Shown: piece after piece, positions 22,899 to 34,081 of the stretch
How positions within the stretch are numbered: position 1 is the first letter of the stretch
Layout of the letters: each line of letters begins with the position of its first letter
Assembly: GCA_030374805.1 (NCBI GenBank)
Contig: JARGSG010000050.1
Span: forward strand, 1-64,000
Length of the DNA: 64,000 nucleotides
Origin: Gracilaria gracilis
Taxonomy: Eukaryota > Rhodophyta > Florideophyceae > Gracilariales > Gracilariaceae
Direction: 5' to 3'
Notes under the pieces: model-generated
The model's input: only the letters and a program-made list of their open reading frames with translations
Databases searched by the model: none
What the model was told of the DNA's origin: nothing
Translations under genes and position numbers: made by a program

Positions 22899-23888
22899 GA
22901 CAAAGATTTTACATTTGTATCTGAAACGCCAAGCAGATCAGAGTATGGAGCAAGCGTGGCAAGTCTGACAGATGGTTGACATATTTATAGGGCTCAGAGT
23001 ACAGAGAGGAAGAGCATTTTGCTCATTGGCAACAGAAGTCCTCATCACACAGAATATTGTACATCACGGTTAGTACGTAGTTTGCACTGATATCAGAGAA
23101 CTCATGCCCCTCTACGGCCAAGTTTCACACGCTTCCAAGGGAGAGGAGACAAATTCAGAAAAAGGAAATTCATTCTTCCGAGATGGAGCTTGTACTCTCA
23201 ATGTAGGAAGTTTCGCCTAAGGGATTGCTCCATGGTTCCCTTACATGAGATTTGATGTAGGGTTTAAAGCATTCCGGTCCAAATACTGTGGACCAGCTGA
23301 AGTATCGCAACTTGATTATAAAGAAATTATCTGCATATTAAAGTACACGCAAATCTTGTAATATGTTTCATCCGTTCAATAGGCTTCTTAACCAGCTAGA
23401 GCTGTTTTGAATATATTCCAGGATTGATAGAGAAGGTGAGATACTGAGAATCGCCAAGCAGAGCTGTTTTCACCATCCTAAATATTGAATTTTAGCGCTT
23501 CAAAACGGTGAAAGTTGCACATAATCGCACAATTTTGTATTTTCTTAGCTATTTTTCTTGTATCTTAATGGCTTCATTTTACACTGACGCCTGCCTATAT
23601 CGAAGTATTACAATATAAAGTATAAAGCAAATCATTTAGATTACGTGTCCTATAGCCCAGTAAAAAAATTCTATAGAAAAAAAATAGCACTATTATGGTA
23701 TTTTGGGTTTTTCAAGTGACATTTAAGCAAAAAAAGAACATGCGAGACCCAATGAGTCTAAAAGCACCCTTTAGATATTCAAAAGCCCGTGTGTCAAAAC
23801 GTTTGTACATTCTTGACGTTTGGGTCTTCTCCCAGTGCGAGAAATGGGCAGAATCAAAAGTTTAGGCTGAATTTGGGTGCCTGTTGTT
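22899..23888. other. Divergent intergenic region of transposon B
   Basis: About 1 kb of AT-rich sequence between the start of the Myb-like gene (minus) and the transposase (plus). No gene was seen. It should contain both promoters. Confidence 0.45.
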
Positions 23889-24916
23889 ATGGAAGCGGCC
23901 GATCATAGTACAAATTGGTCACTACAGCACTTCGCAAGAACTTTTGTTGGTCTCTTCGGTACTTGGTTCAAGACTGAAGCATTCTTCTCATCTGGAATCT
24001 CTATGTTTACTATTATGAGAGTTTCAGCAAAAATATTCTATGATCATGCATTGGCGATAATGAACAAGGCTCCGGGATTGAGTCCCGTAACGTTTGATTC
24101 GAAACATAAGTCTTTATTTGAAATATTGTCGCATATGTGTGTCAGTATTTGGGAAAGCATTATGCACACATTACCAGAGAAGACGAGACCGGTTCATATT
24201 CTTTGGTCACTGCTATTTTTGAAAATTTATGCGACGGAAAATGTGAACAGCATTTTGTCAGAGGCAGGTCCAAAAACATTCCGAAACAAGGTAAAAATTG
24301 TTCTTCATCACTTATCTAAAATGAATGTGGTAAGTAACTACAATTTTGCTATGGTTACTATAAAAGATAAATACTAACTCTTTGGCAGATACATTGGAAA
24401 CTTCGTGAAATGGAAAGGCCATTTTTGCAAAGAAATGTGCACAGTTCCGTGGATGGTGTGGACTTCAAAATATATGAGCCGAAACCTTTCTCCCCAATCT
24501 GGTACAGTCATAAGTTCAACGGACCAGCCTTGAGATACGAAGTTGCGCTTTCTACAAGAAATGGGATGATTATCTGGGGTCACGGGCCGTTTCCTGCTGG
24601 AAAGTTTTCAGATCTCAAAATTTTCAAACTTAAGTTATCTCATTTATTGAAAGCAAATGAGAAAATGATCAGAGATGGTACGTACAAAAATCCGAAATGT
24701 GTGCAACGACATCACTTTCGAACAACTCGTGGCCGGCAGACTTATGAGAAAATAAGGGCACGACACGAAACACTTTTCCGAAGACTCCGACATTTTTTTA
24801 TTCTAAGTCATGTATTCAGGCACCGTCTCGATTTACATGCAACATGTTTCTTTTCGGTGCTTAATATTACACAGCTAGTTTTTCACTTAGATCAACCCCT
24901 TTTCAAAGTATCTTAG
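23889..24916 (+). CDS. PIF/Harbinger-like (IS5-type DDE) transposase, copy B
   Basis: Exon 1 is 23889-24329 and exon 2 is 24389-24916. The 59-nt intron starts GTAAGT, contains ATACTAAC and ends GGCAG, and the codon phase is kept. The spliced product is about 322 residues. DDE motifs: D1 in SVDGVDFKIYEP, D2 in GPFPAGKFSDLKIF, E in RARHETLFRRLRHF, followed by a conserved helix ending in FRH. No premature stop is visible, so this transposase may still be active, although its partner gene is broken by element 2. Copy A shares the same intron position. The family assignment rests on motif spacing and the two-gene layout. Confidence 0.75.
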
Positions 24917-25509
24917 CAAAACAGTGAATTATCTATTTATATGTAAATGGACACTTGGGGAATAACATATCTTCTGTCACTAAATTTCTATGGTTGTTTG
25001 TTGAAGTTTGCCTTTAAATTGTTTGTACAGTATATGCAAAGTAAAGCCAGTACTGTAGAAAAACGTTTTTTTCATCTTATCACCCGGCAACGATTCGTCA
25101 GGCTCGTGTGCTGGAATATGAATTGCTCACTTGCGGATAAATTTCTGCCTTCCGCAAATACTAAGTCTTCTACTGTTCCATGTAATCGGAATTTTTGATA
25201 TTTCTGGTTTTTGTGCTATTACAACTTTTTTTATTTGATTTGGTTTACATCTTTTTAAACCAATAACGTGTTGATGCTAAAATCATACTCATAGTAATTC
25301 GGGCGTTAACAAGTTACCTGCCGATATTGCTGTTGTTACAAAACTTACGAAAGTATTGATATATCAAAAGCGATATTTTTAGTTCGACCAATTTACGATC
25401 AGTTCTCAATAATGAGTACTGAGCAAACGCTCGATATATATTTCAAAACATATGAATGAACTCATATTATCAATTGCCTTAAATTTTGATACTTGGTTTT
25501 TTGAGTAAT
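24917..25509. other. 3' untranslated flank of transposase copy B
   Basis: AT-rich, no gene. It runs from the TAG stop to the right terminal repeat of transposon B. Confidence 0.5.
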
Positions 25510-25531
25510 GCCAAACTTTCCCGAGCCCTCC
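25510..25531 (-). repeat. Right terminal inverted repeat of transposon B
   Basis: The complement reads GGAGGGCTCGGGAAAG inward from 25531. It lies about 600 bp downstream of the transposase stop codon. Confidence 0.65.
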
Positions 25532-25639
25532 TGTATGATAAACTATGGGACTAAAAGTTGTTTTTCACTCCTTAACAAATTATAGATAGATATATTTCTT
25601 CGTTTCGAAAATTGAGTCAAAAGTTGTAGTCCTTTGTAC

Positions 25640-26420
25640 GGAAACTTGTCTTTTTCCCACACTTCCCAGCATAAAGGTTACGAAGGTAGCAAATTATTAT
25701 GGCATGCAAAAAAGAGTCACAAAGATGCGACGTACCCAAGGGTATCGCCGAACTGTCCACATGATCTCTGTATCATACAGCATCATTCTGCAGACCATCG
25801 TGCAATTCTGGTGTGGCGCCACGGTGCCGGAGTATTTCAAGCGCTATTTTTCTTTTGCTTCGTCCAAATCAGCTAGGTAAGATACACCAATGCTGAAGGA
25901 AACATGTGCAGGACTGCGTTAATCAAAGGAAGCTGGCGCACTTTGAATCAACAGAGAAGCTTTCAACGCATAAAACCTACCTACACAATACTAGTTTCCA
26001 ACTTTCCCTTTCGCTTACCAAAGTGGACGGAACATCATCATCATCCTGTCGAAAGGTGAAGCTATCCAAGATGGTCTACGACCGAGATGTCAAAGCAAGG
26101 CAACAGTGTAGCGCGCTGCAACTGCCGGTATCCAGGACATACAGGAGGACATGTTGGTTTGTTGCAAGGGCATCTTCCTTTGTAATGTATTGATAAAGAG
26201 GTCCCTGGGATCCGTCTCAGCATTTAAGCGGGCAGCGCTACGCCGAAGGCTGTGTTGTTACCATCACCTCAGCTGCTCCAATTGGTAAAGAGCCATAGCT
26301 TTTAGCTCAGATAACTCCAAATGAAAAAACTTTGAAGAGAGAATGCGCTGTCGGTCCCAAGATTAGAAAGCATCTTGGACTCTGGCTCCAAAGATAATCC
26401 AAAGCTTCTGAGCGAAATTG
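25640..26420 (+). repeat. Dispersed repeat, copy X
   Basis: Matches 29560-30383 (segment around 25720-26062) and then continues without a break into a match with 32765-33122 (segment 26063-26420). Shared landmarks include TCTAAATCAGCTRGGTA, CAAAGTGGACGGAACATCA, CTACGACCGAGAT and GATAAAGAGGTCCCTGG. No protein-coding frame is shared, so it behaves as non-coding repeat DNA. Confidence 0.7.
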
Positions 26421-27079
26421 CCTTGCGTTGGAGTGTACGTGCGCTTCTTTCTTTCGCCGTCGACCGCATTCACAAAAGACAGCTTAGTTTAGAACCAATG
26501 GCGCGACAGGTTTTCTTTCCCTTCTACTCAACCCACAAATTAACATCACTACTAGGTTCCGATCGGAGTTCTTCGCGTGCTTTGATACAATACTCTTTCG
26601 TCATGAGAGCATCTTGAACGCCATTCTTATTCATCTAGCCAACGATCTGAAGAGTTGTCTCCACTCGACCCATGCAGCCATAACAAAAAGAGAAGCGGGA
26701 GTGCGGTGTTTACGAGATAGCAATAAGCAGACGACAGTTTGCTTCTAGGCCAGGCTTTCCTACTGTTAATATTTGTGACCTCTTGATAGCCCATATAAAC
26801 GCGGCACGGGAGAACTTGTGCGGTGTTCCACTCAATGTTCGATTCAAGTGCTAATAATATCCATTCCAAACATTCCTTTATAAGCAGATGGGTTACGGAA
26901 CCCATACTAAACTCATTTTTATACACAAGTCTCTCTCTCTCTTTTCTTTGAGCGCACTAGCGTAATTATGACTTGGTGCGGAACGTTTCTGTTCATAGAA
27001 ACGCTCTCTCAAAGGAAAGCCAACACTCTAGCGGGCCGCTTTCCAACTATACTAGCAACGGATTGTCCTTGACGTTCGC
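26421..27079. other. Unassigned interval
   Basis: No convincing gene. Open frames on both strands (for example 26627-26926, minus) have no recognised motifs. It may include decayed LINE or flank sequence. Confidence 0.35.
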
Positions 27080-28230
27080 GGCGAGAAGGAAGACATAAAT
27101 GCCTGGACAACGTTCTCTTGGGGCATCGCAGAAGGTTGTGGTCAACGTCGTTCAGAACCCCAGGTCTACAATCACATATCAACTTCTTTCCAAGTGAATG
27201 AGACCCTAGAGGATGTACAGTAAACGTGGCGTATGTCCCACATAAATCAGTGCCAAAACGGTTTCTGCTTCTCTCTGAGAAAGAATGTCCTCAAAGCCCT
27301 TCGGTAATTCCGAAGTTAGCGGGGTGGAATTGGACTTCCCTGACACTCTCCTTCGCTCCTCTGCCATATATATGGGGATCATTATCTGTTCTTGTGATAA
27401 AGTGTTCAATGATTGTTTTGCCAAGTTGTCCACCAGCTCATTTCTCGGAATATTACAGTGACTCCGTACCCAAAGGACTTCTACCGCGCATAATGTACCC
27501 AGTTCTGATAGTACTTTTGAAGTTTGCTGTACAGAGTACGACTGTTGTTCGAACTGGAGATTGTAGGTTTCCCAAGACACTTTGAGAATCAGTGACTATT
27601 AGTGACAACCTCTTTCCAACCCATTCTTACATTTTGCAGCACACGCATAGTTGCAGCCTTTGCCGCTGTTACTTTCCCTATAAATGAAGATACTCCGATT
27701 TCTGCTGGTACCAATTTTGTCTCGCCCTGTGGAAGAGAGCGCCACCACATCGCATACGCACCACCACCAACTAAAGATATCTTAAGCACCTTCATGTCCA
27801 GTTTGTCGCCATCTTCATCTATAATTTCTCTTCCTCCTGGTAGTATTCCATATGTGAACACAAAACGATCACCATACTTGATAACCATATCCGGTCCTCG
27901 TCCATGCTTCTTTTGAAAGTCCTTGACCGTTTTACAGTCCCAGTCGAATTCTTCACTATATTCAATCGAACAAGCATACCAGCCTTCATCTCACTCGACA
28001 GCAGCTCGCAGTGGCTTAGAACTATCTATCATTTCCGGAGTTCCAACATATCCATCGGTCCATATCTCACAGTCTGCCACCGGTGATGAATTCAAAGCCT
28101 GTATAGCTCCAAACCTTTGTTGGTCAACAGCATTTTCCTTAGAACAGTTGCTGTAATGAAAATGTAGTATTCCTGTAGTCTGCAAACCGGGCTCTTCTGG
28201 TAGGGGAGCCTTCTCTAATTGCTGACCTTC
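27080..28230 (-). pseudogene. 3' part of a LINE retrotransposon (RNase H and C-terminal zinc motif)
   Basis: Read on the minus strand: RNase H begins at EIWTDGYVG (about 28070), continues through SLVGGGAYAMWW and IGVSSFIGKVTAAKAAT, shifts frame near 27585, and resumes at VEVLWVRSHCNIPRNELVDNLAK. It is followed by the LINE-type tail LSQREAETVLALIYVGHTP and CDCRP, then DVDHNLLRCP (about 27130-27190). Catalytic positions are damaged: the Glu region reads IGKV and the TDS motif reads TNS. A stop is at 27991-27993. No reverse transcriptase remains upstream, so the copy is 5'-truncated, as LINE insertions usually are. It abuts the end of the gene at 28215-29021. Confidence 0.6.
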
Positions 28231-29021
28231 AAAAGATCCAAAAGTCCTCTGGAAACTAGAGTAGACCTCCACCCATCCCGCAAGTACGTTTCCCAAGGCG
28301 GTGAGAACAGCGCCCGACTCCATATCGTGCCTGGAATACGCGCTTCTCTCATGCTGCCCGTGCTGCTTCGGAGGGGAGCGACTCCCACAATGTTCCGTGC
28401 AGTCGTTTGTAGACCAGGATTCTGCCGCTCCCACTCCTCCATTACATGTGCCACCGCCTCTTTTACCACCATTCCCGCAAACGCCCCCAGATCCGTGTTC
28501 GTTCCGCTCCGCTGCCCTCTCTTCCCATTTATCATCAAAAGAGAGCAGCGGGCGTCTTCGTCCCACGTTACCGAGAACTCTAGAGGAAGGGTAACCCCAA
28601 CGTCTATATCCTCTTCCTCTGAATCTTCCTCCAGGTACAAATTCTGCAGTCCAAAAGTCGGGGATATCTCCTGGACAGCGCCTTCTTCGACAAGGCTTTC
28701 CCATGCCATTTGTATCTGCGTCGACCTTTGCACAAGATCGGCAAAATGGGCCCCAATGTAACGCCCCACACGGCGGGTGAGCATGTCCACCTGCTTTCGC
28801 TTAAGTTCGCTTGACCATTGCGGTCCAAAGCTCTCGGGAACTACAAACACAGCCCCGTACCAGAGATCTTCTTCGTACTTCGTGAACTCGTCATCGAAGT
28901 GGCGGATATGCCCGCATCCCTGTACCTTCCTCTTGAACCCTGCCACGTTGACTTCATAGTGCTCCAGAACCTGTTCCTTCAATAGCTTGTCAAACGCATT
29001 TGAGGAGGAATGGGCAGCCAT
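28215..29021 (-). CDS. Hypothetical protein, 268 residues
   Basis: ATG at 29021-29019, stop TAG at 28215-28217. The protein is soluble-looking and acidic, with Trp/Phe-rich segments (DEFTKYEEDLWYGAVFVV, FGPQWSSELKRKQVDML) and an acidic stretch EEDSEEEDIDVG. I recognise no family and see no signal peptide or membrane segment. Its 3' end lies where the truncated LINE begins, so the natural C-terminus may have been replaced. It could be a host gene or a fragment of one. Confidence 0.45.
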   Translation of the reverse strand: MAAHSSSNAFDKLLKEQVLEHYEVNVAGFKRKVQGCGHIRHFDDEFTKYEEDLWYGAVFVVPESFGPQWSSELKRKQVDMLTRRVGRYIGAHFADLVQRSTQIQMAWESLVEEGAVQEISPTFGLQNLYLEEDSEEEDIDVGVTLPLEFSVTWDEDARCSLLMINGKRGQRSGTNTDLGAFAGMVVKEAVAHVMEEWERQNPGLQTTARNIVGVAPLRSSTGSMREARIPGTIWSRALFSPPWETYLRDGWRSTLVSRGLLDLLKVSN

Positions 29022-29559
29022 TGTAGATTTCGTTTCAAAGCTTTACGTCTCAGTTCACTTCAAGAGTGCAGTTGATGAGCAAAGGCTGAGACAACGCGGA
29101 AGCAAAAGCCGGGTTCACTCCAATCCCACTTGCTTTATATACCCATTCCAAACCCAAACCAGCAAGACCTGACAAGGTTTCCAGGTAGCACATTCAATTG
29201 CTCGGCAAGGCACCATTGCGCTTCAAAGCACCCAACGTGACCCCAATTGCAACAATGATCGCATCTTCTGCCATTTACCGATGCCACAGCGGCCCCAAGC
29301 ACGAGTTTTGCGAGCGTTTCTTCACATAGAGCGGTGCAAAGGGAAGCGGAATAGGTTCGAATTGCATAACGTCGAGCTCGAAAACCCCGTATAGCGCCGT
29401 TAATACCGTCACCAAACTGCAATTTGCTTTCAACAGCTCTACGACAGATACCAAGTACTCTTGATTCGAATCCATCTCTAGCTCGTGCTATCCAGAAGAT
29501 TCGGCTAGACACATTTGTTCTACTCAAACCATTTTCCAACTTTGATCACATCAACGGCG

Positions 29560-30383
29560 ATGTCCCAGTCGTATGGTTGTAGGTCTTGCATTCAAGTTAT
29601 TACAGCATACAGCAGGATTATGACATGGAAAACACAGTCACAGAGATGCGACGTATCGCCAAGCTGTGGACATGGTCTGTGTCAAGCGTCATTCTCCACA
29701 CCATCGTGCAGCCCTGGTGTGGTGTGTGTGGTGGCACACCGTCCGAGCATTCCAAACGCTTTTCTTCTTCTTCTTCGTCTAAATCAGCTGGGTACCCTTA
29801 TCCTGAAGGAAACAGGTGGATCGTTTCCTTTCATTATGAAGGCGAAGATCAAATGTAGCTGCGGTTCCACAAGTGCATACACCATATGTTCTCCGGAGAC
29901 CTGAACCGCAGCCATTACCATCTCAAACATTCCAAACTCGCTGAAGTTACCGAGGACTTCCCATCCAACCGTACATGTTTCTGTTCCACAGTTCTGCTTT
30001 GCTGATGCTTTTCACAACGAAGTCTGAAAACATCGAGCAAGCACAATCCAAACTCCTTGAATACTTCAAACTGCAATACGCTCGTCTCCTCGGGACTGCA
30101 AGCGCTCAAGCTCAACAAATCTCTCTCAGAAGCGTCGTGAGCGCCGATTACAAAGTTACCTTGTTGAGCGGAAGAGTCAGGATGCACAATGAGGTCTGTG
30201 CGCGAGAAAATAATACGTGGAGCTGTGTATCGCAAGGGAACTCAGCCCATCCTGAATCCCCAGAAAAGCCTTCAACGCAAAAGAAGAACTACCCAGAAAT
30301 TGCTCACTGCCCACTACCCTCACCGGTTTCCAAAGTGGACGGAACATCACCTTCGTGTCGGAAGTTGAACCTATCCAACTGCC
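29560..30383 (+). repeat. Dispersed repeat, copy Y, left part
   Basis: Diverged direct copy of the first half of repeat X (about 25640-26062). Shared landmarks are GATGCGACGTA, ACCATCGTGCA and AAGTGGACGGAACATCA. The match stops near 30383 and resumes at 32765, with the gene at 30574-32358 between. Confidence 0.65.
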
Positions 30384-30573
30384 AGCGTCCGTAGAAATTC
30401 TACAACGAGCCATTTTTGTTTCAGGATGTGAACAGCGTCTTTTCTTCGAAATGTACAAACGTATCCAGTGAAAGCGAAAAACGTCCGACAACGCTTGCTT
30501 CACTGCAAGGCAGGCTTGTCAGAGATCCAAACATATCCAATAGGGGAAACAACTCCACATGTCACCCCACACG

Positions 30574-32358
30574 CTAACGCCAGTTGAAATCGTTCAAAGT
30601 GCGAAAAGCCCGTTTCTCCTCCCTACTACGCTGTTCCAAGTGCGCTGCGATCTCGTCTCGGCTGCGAGAATCCTTGCATGAGCTTAGCACATGTCCCTCC
30701 ACATCCCCATGTCCATAGGAGACTCTAACATGGGACGCCATGCAACCACCCATTGTCAGCGTCACCACCAAAAACGTTTTAACGTTGTTCACTTCAGCAT
30801 CAACCTGGGTCACTATAGTAGCCCCCTTCAGCTTGTCGACAAACTCCCTTTCCACCTCCACAGCTCGACCTTCTAGCAGCAAATCTTCTACTCGCCAAAC
30901 CTCATCGCCTGGCGTTTCCACGGCGCTCAGCGCTTGCTTGTAGTCTTTGACAAGGTTAACATCCTCAAGATCGTCATCGTAAATTGCCAGATGGGAGCAA
31001 TCACGTCTTCCGCTTTGGTACCACGAAATATCCCTCATGGGAGTCTGAAGAATTACGCTGGCCTTACCCGCGCGCACGACGCCACCGGCCCACGATCTCA
31101 ACCTCTCTAGATCCGCGATAAAGGTGGTTCGTGATGGATCATGATAGCGATCGCAACCGCGCCCGCGCACGAGTTCGGAAACGGTGAGAAAACTTTCAAT
31201 GGGCGTGCGAGTGATGACCAGATGTTGCAACATGTCCACGTCATCGCCCCAATCGTTTGTGATTCCTGGGCCGATCTTCGCACATGCCTGCTCTAGACGC
31301 AGCCACAGCCGATCAGCTTCTGTTCCAGTGACCCTGGAGCGGATGGTAGGGAACACCAGGTATGGGACCAGACCCAAGGCGATCCAGGAGTAATTGTCGT
31401 GGTAGACCTGCTTGTCCACCCAGAGGGAAATCTTCTCGACACCGGCCATGAAAGCGCAACGTTTGGCCTCACGGTACACCTCTCTCCAGTCCGAGTCCAG
31501 CATACCCATTTCCTTCCGACCATTGTACTCCGGTACGTCCTGGCATGTGCATCGCATGCGAGGGTTGCTTCTTGTGCACCTCTTTAGAATTCTGCCTGCC
31601 TCAGAGGTTCTTTGATGCTTGTACGACACGCACATGTACATCACGTCATTGGCCAGCTCCGTTTGCCGACCTTGCTTGATTGTGCAAGCAACTTCTGCAA
31701 GAAAGCGTTCCTCCTCGCCAGGCAGATTGACGTCATAGATATCCGAGAGGCCACGCATCACAACTGTGCTGAGCTCTTCGGACAGCTGAGTAACGGCGGC
31801 TTTGGGATACGCGTTGTGGACGACCTCCTTCTCAACACTGTCTTGCAGGTGCTCAAGAAACTGTTTGGAGCTAGCGACATACTCGTTAAACTGGATGGAG
31901 CCGGTGTAAAGCTTCCACTTGGAGCGAAACAGGCTTCCAACGGAATGCCGGCGGGAAGTGGCGGTAACATTTCCATACGCCGCGATGCGTTCCTTAATCA
32001 GCGAGACCGCGTCCGCCACAAAGTCGATGCTTTTCTCACGGTCCTCTTCGAACACGGCGGCAACGTAACGTGAAAACGAAGCTTCGAGCTTCTTGTAGTT
32101 ATCGCCAACAACGAGGGTGCTCATGACAGCCATTGAGACGATAGCGACACCGGCAGCCATAGCGGCGAAGAACGGCCCGTAGGCCCAACCCCACATCGTC
32201 ACATAGCCCGTAGGGCCCACAGCCAGTACATTCCAGCTGGTGACGGTCATCCAAGTGATATATGCAGCGGCAGAGGCCGACGAGCCGCCCAGAACTGCGA
32301 GGGACTGTCGCAGCCAACCCGGGGCTCGGGTCTTGCGGCCACGGCGAGGAGTACGCAT
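30574..32358 (-). CDS. Hypothetical protein with two N-terminal membrane segments, about 594 residues
   Basis: First ATG in the open frame is at 32358-32356 (MRTPRRGRKTR); stop TAG at 30574-30576. A basic N-terminus is followed by two hydrophobic segments (about residues 22-45 and 55-80: WAYGPFFAAMAAGVAIVSMA). A long mostly helical soluble region follows, with Cys-rich CTRSNPRMRCTCQDVP and blocks SDWREVYREAKRCAF, KISLWVDKQVYHD and WIALGLVPYLVFP. The last part is rich in Glu/Lys. I do not recognise the family. The frame is uninterrupted for 1.8 kb, unlike the surrounding repeats, so it is probably a real gene. It sits exactly where repeat Y is interrupted relative to repeat X. Confidence 0.65.
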   Translation of the reverse strand: MRTPRRGRKTRAPGWLRQSLAVLGGSSASAAAYITWMTVTSWNVLAVGPTGYVTMWGWAYGPFFAAMAAGVAIVSMAVMSTLVVGDNYKKLEASFSRYVAAVFEEDREKSIDFVADAVSLIKERIAAYGNVTATSRRHSVGSLFRSKWKLYTGSIQFNEYVASSKQFLEHLQDSVEKEVVHNAYPKAAVTQLSEELSTVVMRGLSDIYDVNLPGEEERFLAEVACTIKQGRQTELANDVMYMCVSYKHQRTSEAGRILKRCTRSNPRMRCTCQDVPEYNGRKEMGMLDSDWREVYREAKRCAFMAGVEKISLWVDKQVYHDNYSWIALGLVPYLVFPTIRSRVTGTEADRLWLRLEQACAKIGPGITNDWGDDVDMLQHLVITRTPIESFLTVSELVRGRGCDRYHDPSRTTFIADLERLRSWAGGVVRAGKASVILQTPMRDISWYQSGRRDCSHLAIYDDDLEDVNLVKDYKQALSAVETPGDEVWRVEDLLLEGRAVEVEREFVDKLKGATIVTQVDAEVNNVKTFLVVTLTMGGCMASHVRVSYGHGDVEGHVLSSCKDSRSRDEIAAHLEQRSREEKRAFRTLNDFNWR

Positions 32359-32764
32359 GGTAGCGATGAGCAAGTTACAGCGCAAGGGATAAGAAGCGTC
32401 GTTAGTGGGCGAGGAGATGGATGGAAGTCGGTGTCGTTGCTTGAGGCCGAAGAAGCTTGTTGCATTTCTTTGTACAAGCGAAGATAGAGTGGTTGGGAGG
32501 TGATTCCATCATTCTGCAGTGTGCCTTTGTCGAGTTGAAACCCATCTGAAGTATCAACTACAGCTGTACATAGATACCCTTGGTAAACTTACCTTAGGTT
32601 GTCCAACTGTGAACCACTTCAGATTTCATAGATCTCTTAGAAATTTGATTTGCCCAGGTATGGTCCTAAGCAGACAGGCCTCACGTATTATCACTCTTAA
32701 GCCTGCGATGTTACGTGATCGGGAGATCATGCCAACAAGTAGGCACACGTTTTCGTTCTGGGAT

Positions 32765-33122
32765 TATCTACGACCGAGATTTCACATCAAGACGACAGTG
32801 TTGCTTGTTGCAACTTCCCGTTTCTAGAACATGTACGTGTAGAGGATATATTGATCTTGTTGAGAGGGTATCTTCCATGGTCATGCATCGATAAAGAGGT
32901 CCCTGGAATTTGCGTCAGCAATGGAAGCGGGCAGCGCTAGGCCGAAAGCTGTGCCCTTACCACAACTTGAGCTGCTCCGAATGATAAAGGGCCATAGCTT
33001 TTGGCTCAGGAAACTCCAATCGGACAAAGTTGTAGAAATAATGAGGTGTCTGTCCGAAGATTAGAAAGCATCTGGGGCTCTCCCTCCAGAGATAAGCAAA
33101 AGCTTCTGAGGGAAATTGACTT
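32765..33122 (+). repeat. Dispersed repeat, copy Y, right part
   Basis: Diverged direct copy of 26063-26420 (landmarks CTACGACCGAGAT, GATAAAGAGGTCCCTGG, GGGCAGCGCTA, GATTAGAAAGCATCT). Confidence 0.7.
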
Positions 33123-34079
33123 GTGGACTCAAGGAGGTGTCAGTCTCGGCGGAAAATGAACGTAGCGCCAAGTTAACTTGCGGCGGCGACAAGGGTATGA
33201 GCGTTCACTCTGTGCATCCTTGCAGCGTGCTGTACATGATATGAGACAGTGCAATGGTGAAAACACAAGTTGGCGGAAGTGCAGGTGCTGCTGGAACTGC
33301 CAAACAGCGGCGCGAAGAGCACGAGAGCTGGGGCGGTTGGCTGCGCGTTGGGGGGTCACTGGTGGGACTCGTTGCGGTGTCGATTGCGAAGAGGTGTTTG
33401 CCGATGCGTTGCGATCAAGTGGAGGGCTGTCTTTTTGGAAATCTGCAGTCTGCTATCGGAGACACGCGGGTGCTCGCCATGTAGAAGCCAGTACACTTTC
33501 TGATTTGTCAAGAAAGAAATACGATTGCAGTTCCTTCAATTCCCATAGTTTTGGAGCGAACTGCCCGGACGGCGGCAAGCAAGGAGGCAGGGTACAAGGG
33601 TTAGCTCGATCTCTGAAGTAAGCGCTCTCGTGGACACTTTGAGCCAGAACGACGTGCCCGCCTTTTCATCCATCTCGTTACGTTGCGTGTCTTAGGTGAC
33701 GCTGCGTCACCTTTCGGCTTTTCCAACCATTCTCACGCTCACCAAGGCGGATCACAATGGACTCTTTCTTCCAAGTCGGCGTGCTCGAGAACATGAGCAA
33801 GAGACGGAGAAACGGACAAGTGTGCCATTTGCTTGCAGCGGTGTGAAGCCAAGCTGGTCGAGCCGAAGACAGAAGCGGATCGGGCCAATGGCATGCGCCC
33901 AGCGGAAGCGGCGCCATGCGCAGCGCGCGTGCCACGGCGCGTGCGCGCCGATCAACGGGATACTGTCTGTGCGCCTCATAGATTGAACACGCACCTAACG
34001 TTCAAGAACGCCCTCTTTACACATGAAAATACCAACAAAAGTAGTTCAACTCAGTTTTGAGGTCCCAAAGTTAGGGTAC
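33123..34079. other. Unassigned interval
   Basis: Two overlapping plus-strand frames (33178-33621 and 33254-33484) have no recognised motif and could be chance. Nothing else is supported. Confidence 0.35.
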
Positions 34080-34081
34080 TA

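Larger units (their letters stand above)
12064..25531. mobile_element. PIF/Harbinger-like DNA transposon B, interrupted by a retrotransposon
   Basis: Terminal inverted repeats of about 22 bp at 12064-12085 and 25510-25531 both begin GGAGGGYTCGGGAAA outward. Between them are a SANT/Myb-like gene on the minus strand and a DDE transposase on the plus strand, the two-gene layout typical of PIF/Harbinger elements. Subtracting element 2 and one copy of its target duplication leaves about 4021 bp, a normal autonomous size. I could not settle the target-site duplication of transposon B itself (Harbinger normally gives 3 bp), so the exact ends are uncertain by a few bases. Confidence 0.7.

Noticed and set aside
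27991-28704. 237-codon minus-strand frame overlapping the 268-residue gene
   Set aside because: Only its last part (RNase H start) is real; the first part is Gly/Arg-rich shadow of the gene at 28215-29021.
30574-32358. HET-type or other named immune-like domain, suggested by KISLWVDKQVYHD
   Set aside because: One short similarity is not enough; the flanking motifs of that family are not visible.
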